Source of the DNA: Candidatus Latescibacterota bacterium
GTDB taxonomy: Bacteria > Latescibacterota > UBA2968 > UBA8231
Direction of reading: 5' to 3'
DNA: 13,260 bases
Assembly: GCA_021295675.1 (NCBI GenBank)
Contig: JAGWBY010000048.1
Coordinates: 55,664 to 68,923, forward strand
In this document: positions 1-7,245 of the stretch, in pieces
Numbering within the stretch: the stretch's first letter is position 1
Layout of the letters: each line of letters starts with the position of its first letter
Made by a program: the position numbers and the translations under genes
The notes under the pieces: model-generated
The model's input: the letters and a program-made list of their open reading frames with translations, nothing else
Database searches by the model: none
Told to the model about the DNA's origin: nothing

Positions 1-520
1 GCTCGACGGGGGATTCCGCCGTGGTGCTGCCCGGGATGTATTGCAGGCAGTCGTGTAGCGTGTGCGACAGTTGCAGCAGGCTTGCGAGCGGGTCGTCCAT
101 AGGCGCGATGTGGTGCTGATTGACGAAGGCTGCAAGTGTGGGCGAGGGGCGCACCAGCGCGCTTGGGTGCGTAAAGTCCCAATCGGCGCACGATTCTCTA
201 CGGGAGCGGATTTCCTCCCAAGCACCGGTGTGCAAGTGCGCGGGGAGCGGAGGGGCGTATGCAACCTCGACCGTGGAGCGAGTTGTGATTTCCAAAATTT
301 GGTGCGTTTGGTGGAGGTCGAGGAGGTGCCGCGTGTTGCCGAAGCAGTCCGTCTCGCGGTTTAGGTTGGCCGGAGGTTGCGTCTCAATCTCAAAGTCGAG
401 GAGCCGCTGCCCTCGATCCTTGCGCGGCTCCAGACACAGGAGCATCACGCACTGCTGGACTGGGGCCGTGTAGGAGTAGCGAGAGAGGTGTTCGATTTCG
501 TAGCGGACGGCTCCGATCAT
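1..520 (-). CDS. Transglutaminase-like cysteine protease family protein (partial, N-terminal 173 residues)
   Basis: Reading leftward from an ATG at 520-518, the frame stays open to the window edge, so the 3' part is missing. The protein opens MIGAVRYEIEHLSRYSYTAP and continues with the beta-rich N-terminal domain found ahead of bacterial transglutaminase-like cores (Bact_transglu_N type), including a DCFGNTRHLLDLH stretch. Near residues 155-173 it reads LHDCLQYIPGSTTAESPVE, which matches the helix just before the catalytic Cys in this family. The Cys-His-Asp triad itself lies outside the window. The start codon overlaps the stop of the upstream alpha-E gene (ATGA), and no Shine-Dalgarno is visible, so translational coupling is likely. 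Family knowledge: such proteins are encoded with alpha-E and circularly permuted ATP-grasp proteins and are thought to cleave or rearrange amide bonds. The family call is firm; the substrate is unknown. Confidence 0.9.
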   Translation of the reverse strand, partial: MIGAVRYEIEHLSRYSYTAPVQQCVMLLCLEPRKDRGQRLLDFEIETQPPANLNRETDCFGNTRHLLDLHQTHQILEITTRSTVEVAYAPPLPAHLHTGAWEEIRSRRESCADWDFTHPSALVRPSPTLAAFVNQHHIAPMDDPLASLLQLSHTLHDCLQYIPGSTTAESPVE

Positions 521-1473
521 GGCGTTTGCACTGGAGAGTCCTCGATGGCGTAGTCGATATACGCAGTCATCACGAGTGAGTGGAGCTTCCGGCAGTCGTC
601 GCCCACCTGCGCGAGGACCGCTTCTCGATCTTCCCGATCCGGCCACTCGTAGCGGATCAAGGTGCCGAGTCGGCCGGCGAGCCGCTCGGCTGCTTCTCCC
701 GCGTGCGAGCCAGGGCTCACGCTGATGGCCGCTAGCTCGGTCGCCAGCGCGTCGAGCACGCGGCACAGCGAGCCGGGCAGCAGGGGATCGGTGACCAGCA
801 GGTCTATCACCCGGTCGGGCTGGATTTCGACGCTGTAGTTGCGCTTGTAGGCGTCGAATGCCTTGCATGAACGCAACAGGCCCGTCCAGTCCGCATCTGA
901 GGTCTCGCCCTGCGCGCGCCTAGCGGTGTACTGCGCGAGGATCAAGGAGACTCTAAGCTGGGCGCGTTCGATGAACCGGCCGAGCCGCATGAAGTTCCAG
1001 CCCTCGTCGCGGTACATGGTCAAGGTGTCGATTTCCCGCGAGGTCTCCGCGTAAAAGCTCTCTGGGGAGACCTTCCAGATGTCCTCGATGTCGAGGTCGC
1101 GGATGCGCAGCCAAGCCAAGTTCAGGCAAGTCCACATCTCGGCGCTGATGCAGTGGCGCACTTGGCGGGCGTTTTCGCGGCCGAGGGCGAAGCAGTTCCG
1201 CACTGAATTGGGGTTGTCGCGTTCGAACGTGAGATCGCCCGCTAGGGTGTAGGAATCGGCCAAGGTGTAGTCGTCGCTCTCGTCGAACGTGAGATTACCC
1301 CAAGGCGGCTGTCGCCCTAGGGCCGTGTAGATCCGATTCCAGCCAAAATGGATCTCAGCAATTGGCCGGTCCACCAGCGCTTCCACCTGCAAGCGCAGCA
1401 GGCGACACAGATATTCCGCCCGCGCAAGGTAGCGGCCCATCCAGTACAGCCCTTGAGCACTGCGCGAGAGCAT
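517..1473 (-). CDS. Alpha-E domain protein (DUF403 family)
   Basis: A 318-residue, mostly helical protein of the usual length for the alpha-E family. It begins MLSRSAQGLYWMGRYLARAE, the family's typical N-terminus, and carries further signatures: FALGRENARQVR near residue 95-106, ISAEMWTCLN just after it, and GWNFMRLGRFIERAQ near 158-172. There is no signal peptide or membrane segment, so it is probably cytoplasmic. The start at 1473 is favoured over an in-frame ATG at 1647. A GGAGG Shine-Dalgarno sits about 7 bases ahead, family homology starts exactly here, and the longer form would run 170 bases into the ATP-grasp gene. One base separates it from the upstream ATP-grasp stop, and its own stop overlaps the next start. 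Family knowledge: alpha-E proteins accompany circularly permuted ATP-grasp ligases and transglutaminases. Their biochemical role is not settled; a partner or scaffold role is inference. Confidence 0.93.
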   Translation of the reverse strand: MLSRSAQGLYWMGRYLARAEYLCRLLRLQVEALVDRPIAEIHFGWNRIYTALGRQPPWGNLTFDESDDYTLADSYTLAGDLTFERDNPNSVRNCFALGRENARQVRHCISAEMWTCLNLAWLRIRDLDIEDIWKVSPESFYAETSREIDTLTMYRDEGWNFMRLGRFIERAQLRVSLILAQYTARRAQGETSDADWTGLLRSCKAFDAYKRNYSVEIQPDRVIDLLVTDPLLPGSLCRVLDALATELAAISVSPGSHAGEAAERLAGRLGTLIRYEWPDREDREAVLAQVGDDCRKLHSLVMTAYIDYAIEDSPVQTP

Positions 1474-1474
1474 G

Positions 1475-2908
1475 TCAGTCCTCCAGTACCCAGAGGTCCT
1501 TGCCACCTCCGCCTTGGCTGGAATTGACCACGAGACTGCCTCGGCGCAGTGCCACGCGGCAGAAGGCCCCGGGCACGATGCGGGTCTCGCGGCCGTGGAG
1601 GACAAAAGGACGCAGATCGACGTGACGCGGCTCGGCGCGGCCCTCAATAAAGCAGGGCGCGCTTGACAGATCGAGCACTGGCTGAGAGATAAAATCGGCT
1701 GGGTCGGCGCAAATTTCCTCGGCGTAGGCTGCCCGCTCTGCCGGCGTTGCGTGCGGGCCGATGAGCATACCGTAGCCTCCGGATTCGCCGACGCGCTTAA
1801 CCACTAGGTTTTCGAGATTGTCGAGGGTGTACTCCAAGTCCTCCGACCGTCGGCACAGGTGGGTCGGCACATTGGCGAGGATTGGCTCTTCGCCTAGGTA
1901 GTAGCGGATCATGTCGGGGACGTACGCATAGACGCTTTTGTCGTCGGCCACGCCCGTCCCCGGTGCGTTTGCCAAGGCCACGTGCCCAAGCTTAAAGGCG
2001 TGCAGCAGCCCAGGCACGCCGAGCAGGGAGTCGGGGCGGAAGACGAGAGGGTCAAGGAAGTCGTCATCGACCCGGCGGTAGATCACATCGACGCGCCGGA
2101 GTCCCTTGGTGGTGCGCATGTACACGAAGCCATCGTTGACCAGCAGGTCGCGGCCTTCTACGAGCGACGCGCCAATTTCATACGCTAGGAACATGTGTTC
2201 GTAAAAGGCCGAGTTATAGACTCCGGGCGTCAGGAGGACGATGCAGGGGTCGATGCGTCCCTCGGGGGCGAGGTCGCGCAAGGTTTGGAGTAGGACCTGC
2301 CCGTAGTGTTCCACCTCGCGCACGCGGCAGCTTCGGTAGAGGCGGCGCAAACTCGTCTTCACCACCTTGCGGTTGGCGATCATATAGGACACGCCCGAGG
2401 GCACGCGCAGGTTGTCTTCAAGCACTAGAAAGCCATCGTGAGTGCGCACTATATCGGTGCCGCAGACGGCGACCCACGTGCCGTGGGGGACGGAGACGCC
2501 GCGCATCTCAATGCGGTACTGGGGACAGCCGCGCACCACGTCGGCTGGGATCACGCCGTCGGCGATGATGCGGGCTTCGCCGTACACATCCTCTAGGAAG
2601 CGGTTCAGGGCAGCGATGCGCTGGGTTAGGCCGCTTTCTAGATGCTGCCATTCGGCAGCCGAGAGGAGCCGGGGCACGCAGTCGATGGGAATGATGCGCT
2701 CGTCGGCTTCGTCGTCGCCATAGACGGTAAAGGTGATGCCTTCGGTGGAGAAGGAGTGCGTTACGCGCTCTTGGATTGCGCTGAGTTCCTCGTCGGAAAG
2801 CCGGCACAGGGTGTCGTATAATTCGCGGCAGTGCTCGCGGGGCGTGCCGTCGGGCAGGAACATCTCATCGTAGATTGCGGCATTGAGATCGTAGGCGTCG
2901 AAGTGCAT
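1475..2908 (-). CDS. Circularly permuted ATP-grasp type 2 family protein (DUF404/DUF407 type)
   Basis: A 477-residue protein of typical family length, complete and unbroken. Visible family signatures are GITFTVYGDDEADERIIPID (residues 57-76), ALNRFLEDVYGEARIIADG (100-118) and LVLEDNLRVPSGVSYMIANR (161-180) with an acidic EDN suited to metal-ATP binding. Further on are VVKRVGESGGYGMLIGP (369-385), a lysine plus glycine-rich nucleotide loop, and the C-terminal SSQGGGGKDLWVL. Family knowledge: these ATP-grasp enzymes are predicted to make amide or peptide-like bonds from a carboxylate and an amine, but few have been tested. It leads an operon with the alpha-E and transglutaminase genes, separated by one base and by a four-base overlap. 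There is no signal peptide. The Shine-Dalgarno is modest (GGAAAG about 8 bases ahead of ATG). Substrate unknown. Confidence 0.97.
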   Translation of the reverse strand: MHFDAYDLNAAIYDEMFLPDGTPREHCRELYDTLCRLSDEELSAIQERVTHSFSTEGITFTVYGDDEADERIIPIDCVPRLLSAAEWQHLESGLTQRIAALNRFLEDVYGEARIIADGVIPADVVRGCPQYRIEMRGVSVPHGTWVAVCGTDIVRTHDGFLVLEDNLRVPSGVSYMIANRKVVKTSLRRLYRSCRVREVEHYGQVLLQTLRDLAPEGRIDPCIVLLTPGVYNSAFYEHMFLAYEIGASLVEGRDLLVNDGFVYMRTTKGLRRVDVIYRRVDDDFLDPLVFRPDSLLGVPGLLHAFKLGHVALANAPGTGVADDKSVYAYVPDMIRYYLGEEPILANVPTHLCRRSEDLEYTLDNLENLVVKRVGESGGYGMLIGPHATPAERAAYAEEICADPADFISQPVLDLSSAPCFIEGRAEPRHVDLRPFVLHGRETRIVPGAFCRVALRRGSLVVNSSQGGGGKDLWVLED

Positions 2909-3039
2909 GGGACGACTTTCCGATCGAGGGCCTTGTGGCTCGGGGAGGGTTGCAAGGGCATGGCCGGAGGAGGGGAGGGATTCCGGCCGACCTCACACTT
3001 AGGTGAAATATATACTATTTACTTTTGGAAAAATAGAAC
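2909..3039 (-). promoter_or_regulatory. Leader of the ATP-grasp operon: A+T-rich stretch and GC-rich hairpin
   Basis: The segment ahead of the ATP-grasp gene holds a sharply A+T-rich stretch at about 3006-3036 in an otherwise G+C-rich region. On the minus strand it contains TATATT (3012-3007), which could be a -10 element, but no convincing -35 partner is visible. Nearer the gene, GGCCGGA (2962-2968) and TCCGGCC (2982-2988) form a perfect 7-bp inverted repeat with a 13-base loop, about 55 bases ahead of the start codon. A promoter followed by a leader hairpin is plausible, but this is inference from composition and symmetry alone. Confidence 0.3.
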
Positions 3040-3126
3040 CTATTTGACGAGGAGCATCTTGCGCCCGTGGATGATCGGCCCGGCCTGTAACTGGTACACA
3101 TACACGCCGCCAGCGGATGCAAGGAT
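3040..3126 (-). pseudogene. Orphan 3' end of a C-terminal sorting domain (FlgD-like/T9SS type A tail)
   Basis: Only the last 28 codons of a sorting domain remain. The residues include GGVYVYQLQAGPIIHGRK followed by MLLVK and a TAG stop at 3042-3040. A TGA stop lies immediately upstream in the same frame, so no gene body is attached. The protein text closely matches the end of the WD40 gene at 3579 (SGVYVYQLQAGPVAHGRK, then MLLVK), and about the first 32 bases at the stop-codon end are identical in DNA. It begins a few bases after the stop of the 75-residue gene. The most likely reading is a relic left by deletion or recombination between related secreted-protein genes. Confidence 0.75.
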
Positions 3127-3133
3127 TCATCTC

Positions 3134-3361
3134 TTAAGCCGCATCCACGGCAGCATAGACCTTACCTTTTTCGGTCAACCAAGCCACATCTTCCCGTTTG
3201 GCGTGCGCTTCGATCTCTTGGAGGAGTTGAATAGTTTCAGATTCATAGCATGGCTCGCTCGGATCATCGGCCGGGATGACCATTTCCACCTCTACCGCAA
3301 CGACATACTTATCGGTCTGAATCAGTCGTGTCCGCTTGATTCGCTGTCCAGGAATACGCAT
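3134..3361 (-). CDS. Small hypothetical protein, 75 residues
   Basis: A short complete gene with a strong GGAGGT Shine-Dalgarno about 6 bases ahead of its ATG. The protein starts MRIPGQRIKRTRLIQTDKYV and has a basic N-terminal third, a beta-like stretch (VVAVEVEMVIP, about 19-29), an acidic turn PADDPSEPCYESET, and a helical C-terminal half (LLQEIEAHAKREDVAWLTEKG) ending AAVDAA. There is no signal peptide or membrane segment, and it has one cysteine. The composition and periodicity look like a real folded protein rather than a shadow frame, and the opposite strand has no better gene. I do not recognise the family. Small genes of this sort often sit in two-gene cassettes, and remains of a possible upstream partner precede it, with a stop only 3 bases before this ATG. 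It lies between two copies of the sorting-domain tail. Function unknown. Confidence 0.65.
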   Translation of the reverse strand: MRIPGQRIKRTRLIQTDKYVVAVEVEMVIPADDPSEPCYESETIQLLQEIEAHAKREDVAWLTEKGKVYAAVDAA

Positions 3362-3364
3362 GGC

Positions 3365-3564
3365 TTAACCTCCGTCGAAAAAATGCACGGTTACCAGCTT
3401 GGCGACACCAACATGACGTAGATGAGACCAAACGGCCTTGTACTTCAGCAGGGCCACCGACCCAGACTGCCCGGACGCCAAGGAACGCGCCCGAGACCAC
3501 GGCAGACTTTATAATAGTCCCCTTCTATCGTATTGCCAATTAGATGCACGCTGCGCCCAGACAT
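3365..3564 (-). pseudogene. Possible broken small ORF upstream of the 75-residue gene
   Basis: An ATG at 3564-3562 follows an AGGAGG about 10 bases upstream, just past the WD40 stop. It opens a 39-codon frame (MSGRSVHLIGNTIEGDYYKV...) ending at 3447-3445. A second frame overlaps it and runs KYKAVWSHLRHVGVAKLV, then TVHFFDGG, to a TAA at 3367-3365, three bases before the next gene's ATG. That stop-start spacing is what translationally coupled genes show, so the second frame may be the true 3' end of a gene whose frame has been disrupted. I recognise neither half. Both could be chance, and the evidence is only ribosome-site placement and coupling geometry. Confidence 0.28.
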
Positions 3565-3578
3565 TACCAAGCCGCCTC

Positions 3579-5849
3579 CTATTTGACGAGGAGCATCTTG
3601 CGCCCGTGGGCGACCGGCCCGGCCTGCAACTGATACACGTATACGCCGCTGGCGACGCGCTGACCGCGTTGGTCGCGGCCATCCCAGTGGGCGGCACTGG
3701 CACTCGTCAGGTATTGGCCCGCCTGTTGGTAGCCGAGATCGATTTCACGGATCAAGGCTCCCCTGATGTCGTAGATCGTCAGGCGCCCGTGGGCGGGGGC
3801 GTGGAGTTGATAGGGGATATAGGTGTTTGGGTTGAAGGGGTTGGGGTAGTTGGCTAGGAGGGCCGTCTGCATCGGCAGCGTTGCGGAAAGCTCAATCGCC
3901 GTCGGTGCCGAGGGGGTGATGTAGGACGACATATCCCACAGCAGAATCGTGCCGTCATCACTGCCACTGGCTAGCGTGGACCCGTCCGGCGAAAACGCCA
4001 CGGAACGGACCCAACCTGTATGTCCTGTGAGGGTGGCCTTTTCTTGGCCCGTGCCCACATCCCACAACCAAATCGTCTCGTCGAACCAACCGCCACCACT
4101 GGCTAGGGTGCTCCCATCCGGCGAAAACGCCACCGAGGTAATATTATACCTATGCTCTAGGACCGCTTGAAGTTGGCCCGTGTCCACATCCCACAACCGA
4201 ATCGTGTCGTAATTACCGCCACTAGCCAGCGTGGACCCGTCTGGAGAATATACCACGAAATGGACCCAACCTGTATGTCCTGTGAGGGTGGCCTTTTCTT
4301 GGCCCGTGCCCACATCCCACAGCAGGATCGTGCCGTCACCACTGCCACTGGCTAGCGTGGACCCGTCCGGCGAAAACGCCACAGAACGGACCCAACCTGT
4401 ATGTCCTGTGAGGGTGGCCTTTTCTTGACCAGTGTCCGCATCCCATAACCGTATTATGCCGTCCCTATCCCCACCGGCTAGGGTGCTCTCATCCGGCGAA
4501 TACACCAACGAAATAACAGACCCCTTAAAGGTGGCCTTATGTTGGCCCGTATCCACATCCCACAACCGTATCTTCCCGTCAGAATACCCACCGGCTAGGG
4601 TGGTTCCATCCGGTGAAAACACCATGGAACGGAGACTTTCCATACGCCACTCCGTCCCCTCAAGGGTGGCCTTATGTTGGCCCGTATCCGCCTCCCACAA
4701 CCGTATCGTGCTGCTATCGCATTTCCTGCCAGAACCCAGATGGCAGTTCCTGCTACTAGCCAGGGTACGACCATTCGGCGCAAACGCCACGAAAGCAACA
4801 CTCCCCGTATGCCCTTCAAAGGCCCCTTTGGGTTGACCCGGGTCCACATCCCAAAACCGTATCTTGTTGTTCCGGCTGTTACTGGCCAAGGTGCGCCCAT
4901 CGGGCGAAAACGCCACGGAAAGGATCGCATCTGTATGCCCCTCAAGGGTGGCCCTATGTTTGCCCGTATCCGCCTCCCACAACCGAACCGTGTAATCCCC
5001 ATTGTTACTACTGGCTAGGGTAAGTCCATCGGGCGAAAACGCCACCGAAGTGACATCCCACGTATCATCCTCCCCAAGGGTAGCCTTATGTTGGCCCGTA
5101 TCCGCCTCCCACAATCGAACCGTGCCGTCGACACTCCCACTGGCTAGCGTGCGCCCATCGGGCGAAAACGCCACGGAAAGGATCGCATCTGTATGCCCTT
5201 CGAGGGTGCCCTTTTTTTGGCCCGTGTCCATGTCCCACAACCGAATCGTGTACGTTAAATTGGTATCAGTTGGCCCATAACCGTCTCCAATGGCTAGGGT
5301 ACGACCGTCGGGCGAAAACGCCACGGAAGAGACACTATTTTCATGCCCTTCGAGGGTGGCCTTTTCTTGGCCCGTGTTCACGTCCCACAACCGAACCGTG
5401 CCGTATTGATTGCTACTGGCCAGGGTGCGACCATTCGGAGAAAACGCCACGGAAAGGATATCTCGTATATTCCCCCCAAGGGTCGTCTGGAGTTGGCCCG
5501 TATCCGCCTCCCACAATCGAACCGTGCCGTCGTTCCGACTCCCACTGGCTAGCGTACGCCCATCGGGCGAAAACGCCACGGAAAGGATCGCATCTGTATG
5601 TCCTGTGAGCAGGAGGGTGCTTTCGGTGCGATAGAGCCAAATACCAATACTACTAGCCACCGCTATCTGCGGAGTACCACCGGGCCCATCGGGCGAAAAC
5701 GCGAGATTCCCCGATAGCTGACCTTTTCCAAGGCGCAATTTGGCTCCTTCGGGCAAACTCAAGCGGACATGATCCTGGGCGAGACTGTCTTGGACAAACA
5801 AGATCGCGACCAACAGAAGGGCGGAGTTGAACAGCAGTCTCTTTTTCAT
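3579..5849 (-). CDS. Secreted 14-blade WD40 repeat protein with C-terminal sorting domain
   Basis: A 756-residue protein starting MKKRLLFNSALLLVAILFVQ, a classic signal peptide with probable cleavage after DSLA (about residue 24). Fourteen WD40 blades follow (about residues 46-640), each with the AFSPDGxTLASGS...IRLWD pattern; fourteen suggests two seven-bladed propellers. After a short linker comes NYPNPFNPNTYIPYQL (from residue 667) and a beta-rich domain ending GVYVYQLQAGPVAHGRK plus MLLVK. This is the FlgD-like/type IX secretion sorting tail common in FCB-group and Poribacteria/Latescibacteria-like proteins. The start at 5849 is chosen because AAAGGAGG lies about 9 bases upstream and the signal peptide begins there; the frame stays open further upstream only through a relic. 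The protein is probably exported and surface-attached or released. A binding or scaffold role is inferred; no enzymatic domain is visible. Confidence 0.95.
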   Translation of the reverse strand: MKKRLLFNSALLLVAILFVQDSLAQDHVRLSLPEGAKLRLGKGQLSGNLAFSPDGPGGTPQIAVASSIGIWLYRTESTLLLTGHTDAILSVAFSPDGRTLASGSRNDGTVRLWEADTGQLQTTLGGNIRDILSVAFSPNGRTLASSNQYGTVRLWDVNTGQEKATLEGHENSVSSVAFSPDGRTLAIGDGYGPTDTNLTYTIRLWDMDTGQKKGTLEGHTDAILSVAFSPDGRTLASGSVDGTVRLWEADTGQHKATLGEDDTWDVTSVAFSPDGLTLASSNNGDYTVRLWEADTGKHRATLEGHTDAILSVAFSPDGRTLASNSRNNKIRFWDVDPGQPKGAFEGHTGSVAFVAFAPNGRTLASSRNCHLGSGRKCDSSTIRLWEADTGQHKATLEGTEWRMESLRSMVFSPDGTTLAGGYSDGKIRLWDVDTGQHKATFKGSVISLVYSPDESTLAGGDRDGIIRLWDADTGQEKATLTGHTGWVRSVAFSPDGSTLASGSGDGTILLWDVGTGQEKATLTGHTGWVHFVVYSPDGSTLASGGNYDTIRLWDVDTGQLQAVLEHRYNITSVAFSPDGSTLASGGGWFDETIWLWDVGTGQEKATLTGHTGWVRSVAFSPDGSTLASGSDDGTILLWDMSSYITPSAPTAIELSATLPMQTALLANYPNPFNPNTYIPYQLHAPAHGRLTIYDIRGALIREIDLGYQQAGQYLTSASAAHWDGRDQRGQRVASGVYVYQLQAGPVAHGRKMLLVK
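3933..4046 (-). repeat. Near-identical internal WD40 repeat, copy 1 (last blade)
   Basis: These 114 bases match 4314-4427 with only three mismatches, at a distance of exactly 381 bases (127 codons, three blades). The end of this copy and the bases beyond it (4007-4066) are also identical to 4262-4321, at 255 bases (two blades). Other blades of the gene are far more diverged, so these are recent duplications or gene-conversion tracts at the 3' end of the propeller array. Confidence 0.9.
4314..4427 (-). repeat. Near-identical internal WD40 repeat, copy 2
   Basis: This is the partner of 3933-4046 (three mismatches in 114 bases). It encodes the TGHTGWVRSVAFSPDGSTLA blade core, here followed by SGSGDGTILLWD where copy 1 has SGSDDGTILLWD. 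Spacing by whole blades keeps the frame. Confidence 0.9.
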
Positions 5850-5914
5850 CCGAGGAGCCTCCTTTTGGTTAAGCGCAGATTGCTGCGGGACTTCGCCAGA
5901 CGCACCTTGGTGCC

Positions 5915-5995
5915 TCATTTGACGAGGACCATCTTGCACCCGTGGACGATCAGTCTGCAACTGGTACAAATATACACGATACACGCCTACGGCAT
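5915..5995 (-). pseudogene. Degenerate orphan copy of the sorting-domain tail
   Basis: A third copy of the gene-end module lies upstream of the WD40 gene. In one frame it reads VGVYRVYLYQLQ; a different frame then supplies VHGCKMVLVK and a TGA stop at 5917-5915. Compared with the intact tail, the CAG-to-CAC stretch is about five bases shorter, which breaks the frame, and the VYVY segment has an insertion. No gene body is attached; the enolase-superfamily gene ends just upstream at 6011. It appears to be the eroded 3' end of a lost secreted-protein gene. Confidence 0.65.
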
Positions 5996-6010
5996 CCGCT
6001 CCGAATCGCC

Positions 6011-7245
6011 TCACTCCGCCGTCATCACCGGCGACTCGGCGGCGCGGGCGTAGAGGTCGGCGAATTCGGCGCTGCCGTCGTCGTCGACTAGCTCGGTGTT
6101 CGATCCCCATTCGTCAACGGGGTGATTGCCGCCTTGGAAGAAGGTCCACTTCTGACCGGAGTTGGCGAAATAGATGTTGATGCCGCCGGCACGGGTGACT
6201 TTGACCAGTCGCTTAGGCAGGCTGTGGTCGGCTTGATCGACGCGGTACCTGGCCAGCGCGTCTTCGTCGATTTCAATGCCCAAGCCCGGCGCTTCGGGCA
6301 CCCGGGCGTGGCCGCCGAGGACCTCGATCCGCTGTTTGAGCAGACTGTGCTCGTACAGCTCGTGGCAGGTGATGGTCGGCCACTGGGCTTGGACTAGCAC
6401 TGCGCTTAGGTGCAGCGAGAGTGCGGTGGTTGGCCCGGCACCGACCATTTGGAGGAAGAAGGGCATGCGTAGCGCCGCGCACGTGCTTCCTTGGCTGGTG
6501 ATCGCGTTGACGCCGCCGCCCAAAATCCAGCCGTCGCAGACGCCGCCTAGCTCCATGGCCTCGCGGGGGTGGATTACGCCGTAGTGATGGGCGATGGCCG
6601 TGCTGATCTGAGTGCGCAGGAAGCGGTTGCCGGAGGCGTCGTGGCGCGGGATGGGGTCTTCGAAAATTTTGATTTTGGGGAAGGTTTGCTCCAACTCGCG
6701 CAGCAGGGGGATGGCGTTGGAGGCGTTGTTCAAAAAGGCGTTCCAGTCGGCGTCGATGCGGAAGTGATCGGGGGTGACGGCGCTGATTTGGCGGATGGTT
6801 TCGCGGACGTCGAACCACGGCCGGGTCTTGATCTTTATGCTGGTGTAGCCGAGTTCAACCGCGGTTTGCGCTTCAATGGCGTAGCGCTCCGGCGACATGT
6901 CGTGGTCCCAAAACGAGATGGCGCACCAGTCGCGGCACTTGGTGCCCAACAGCTTGTAGAGCGGCACGCCGGCCAGTTTGCCTGCGGCGTCGAAGAGCCC
7001 AAGGAGTCGTCCCACATGACGGCAAAGGGCGATTGGCCGAGGACGCGCTCGTGGGCTTGGACGCGGCCCCAAGTATAGTTCTGAATGGTCTCGCCCCAGC
7101 CGACGACGCCAGCGTCGGTTTCGACGCGGGTGATTTCGAGCTCGGACCAGGTGTGGATACCAGCGCGTTCCATCTCGCGGCGGACGCGCTCGACAAATGG
7201 CACTTGCAGGGTGAAGCGTTCGACGTGGGTGATAGTGGCAGTCAT
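6011..7245 (-). pseudogene. Enolase-superfamily (mandelate racemase/muconate lactonizing enzyme-like) dehydratase, frameshifted
   Basis: The N-terminal part starts MTATITHVERFTLQVPFVER at 7245, with AAGGAAGG about 7 bases ahead, and reads to WDDSLG at about 6997. The remainder (LFDAAGKLAGVPLYKLLGTK onward) continues in another frame to a TGA at 6013-6011. Both parts are clearly one protein of about 412-416 residues. Visible barrel motifs are SIKIKTRPW with the second Lys of KxK at 6829-6827, RIDADWN with a metal-binding Asp at 6754-6752, and FEDPIPRHD with a metal-binding Glu at 6661-6659. A later VCDGWILGGG probably supplies the third ligand. Family knowledge: such proteins dehydrate or racemise sugar acids. 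Next to lactonase, aldolase and sugar dehydrogenase genes, a sugar-acid dehydratase role is likely, but the substrate is inference. The break needs a net loss of 1 mod 3 bases; the usual LQMA-like residues between SLG and LFDAAGK also seem absent, suggesting a deletion of about 13 bases. Confidence 0.9.

Noticed and set aside
62..473. Two plus-strand ORFs at the left edge
   Set aside because: They are antisense to the clearly recognisable transglutaminase N-terminal domain.
517..1647. Longer alpha-E ORF starting at 1647
   Set aside because: The extra N-terminus overlaps the ATP-grasp gene by about 170 bases and lacks family similarity; the ATG at 1473 has a good ribosome site and the family's usual N-terminus.
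2831..3421. 196-residue plus-strand ORF
   Set aside because: It is antisense to the ATP-grasp start, the tail relic and the 75-residue gene; its amino-acid text has no protein-like pattern and its start lies inside another gene.
3933..5600. Regularly spaced repeats as a possible CRISPR array
   Set aside because: The ~125-bp period, degenerate repeats and preserved reading frame show that these are WD40 blades.
3949..5634. Several 60-135 residue ORFs opposite or within the WD40 gene
   Set aside because: They repeat with the blades and are shadow frames of the repeat array.
3579..6110. Longer WD40 ORF starting at 6110
   Set aside because: The added 87 residues run through an orphan gene tail and into the enolase-like gene in an arginine-rich shadow frame; the signal peptide and strong ribosome site are at 5849.
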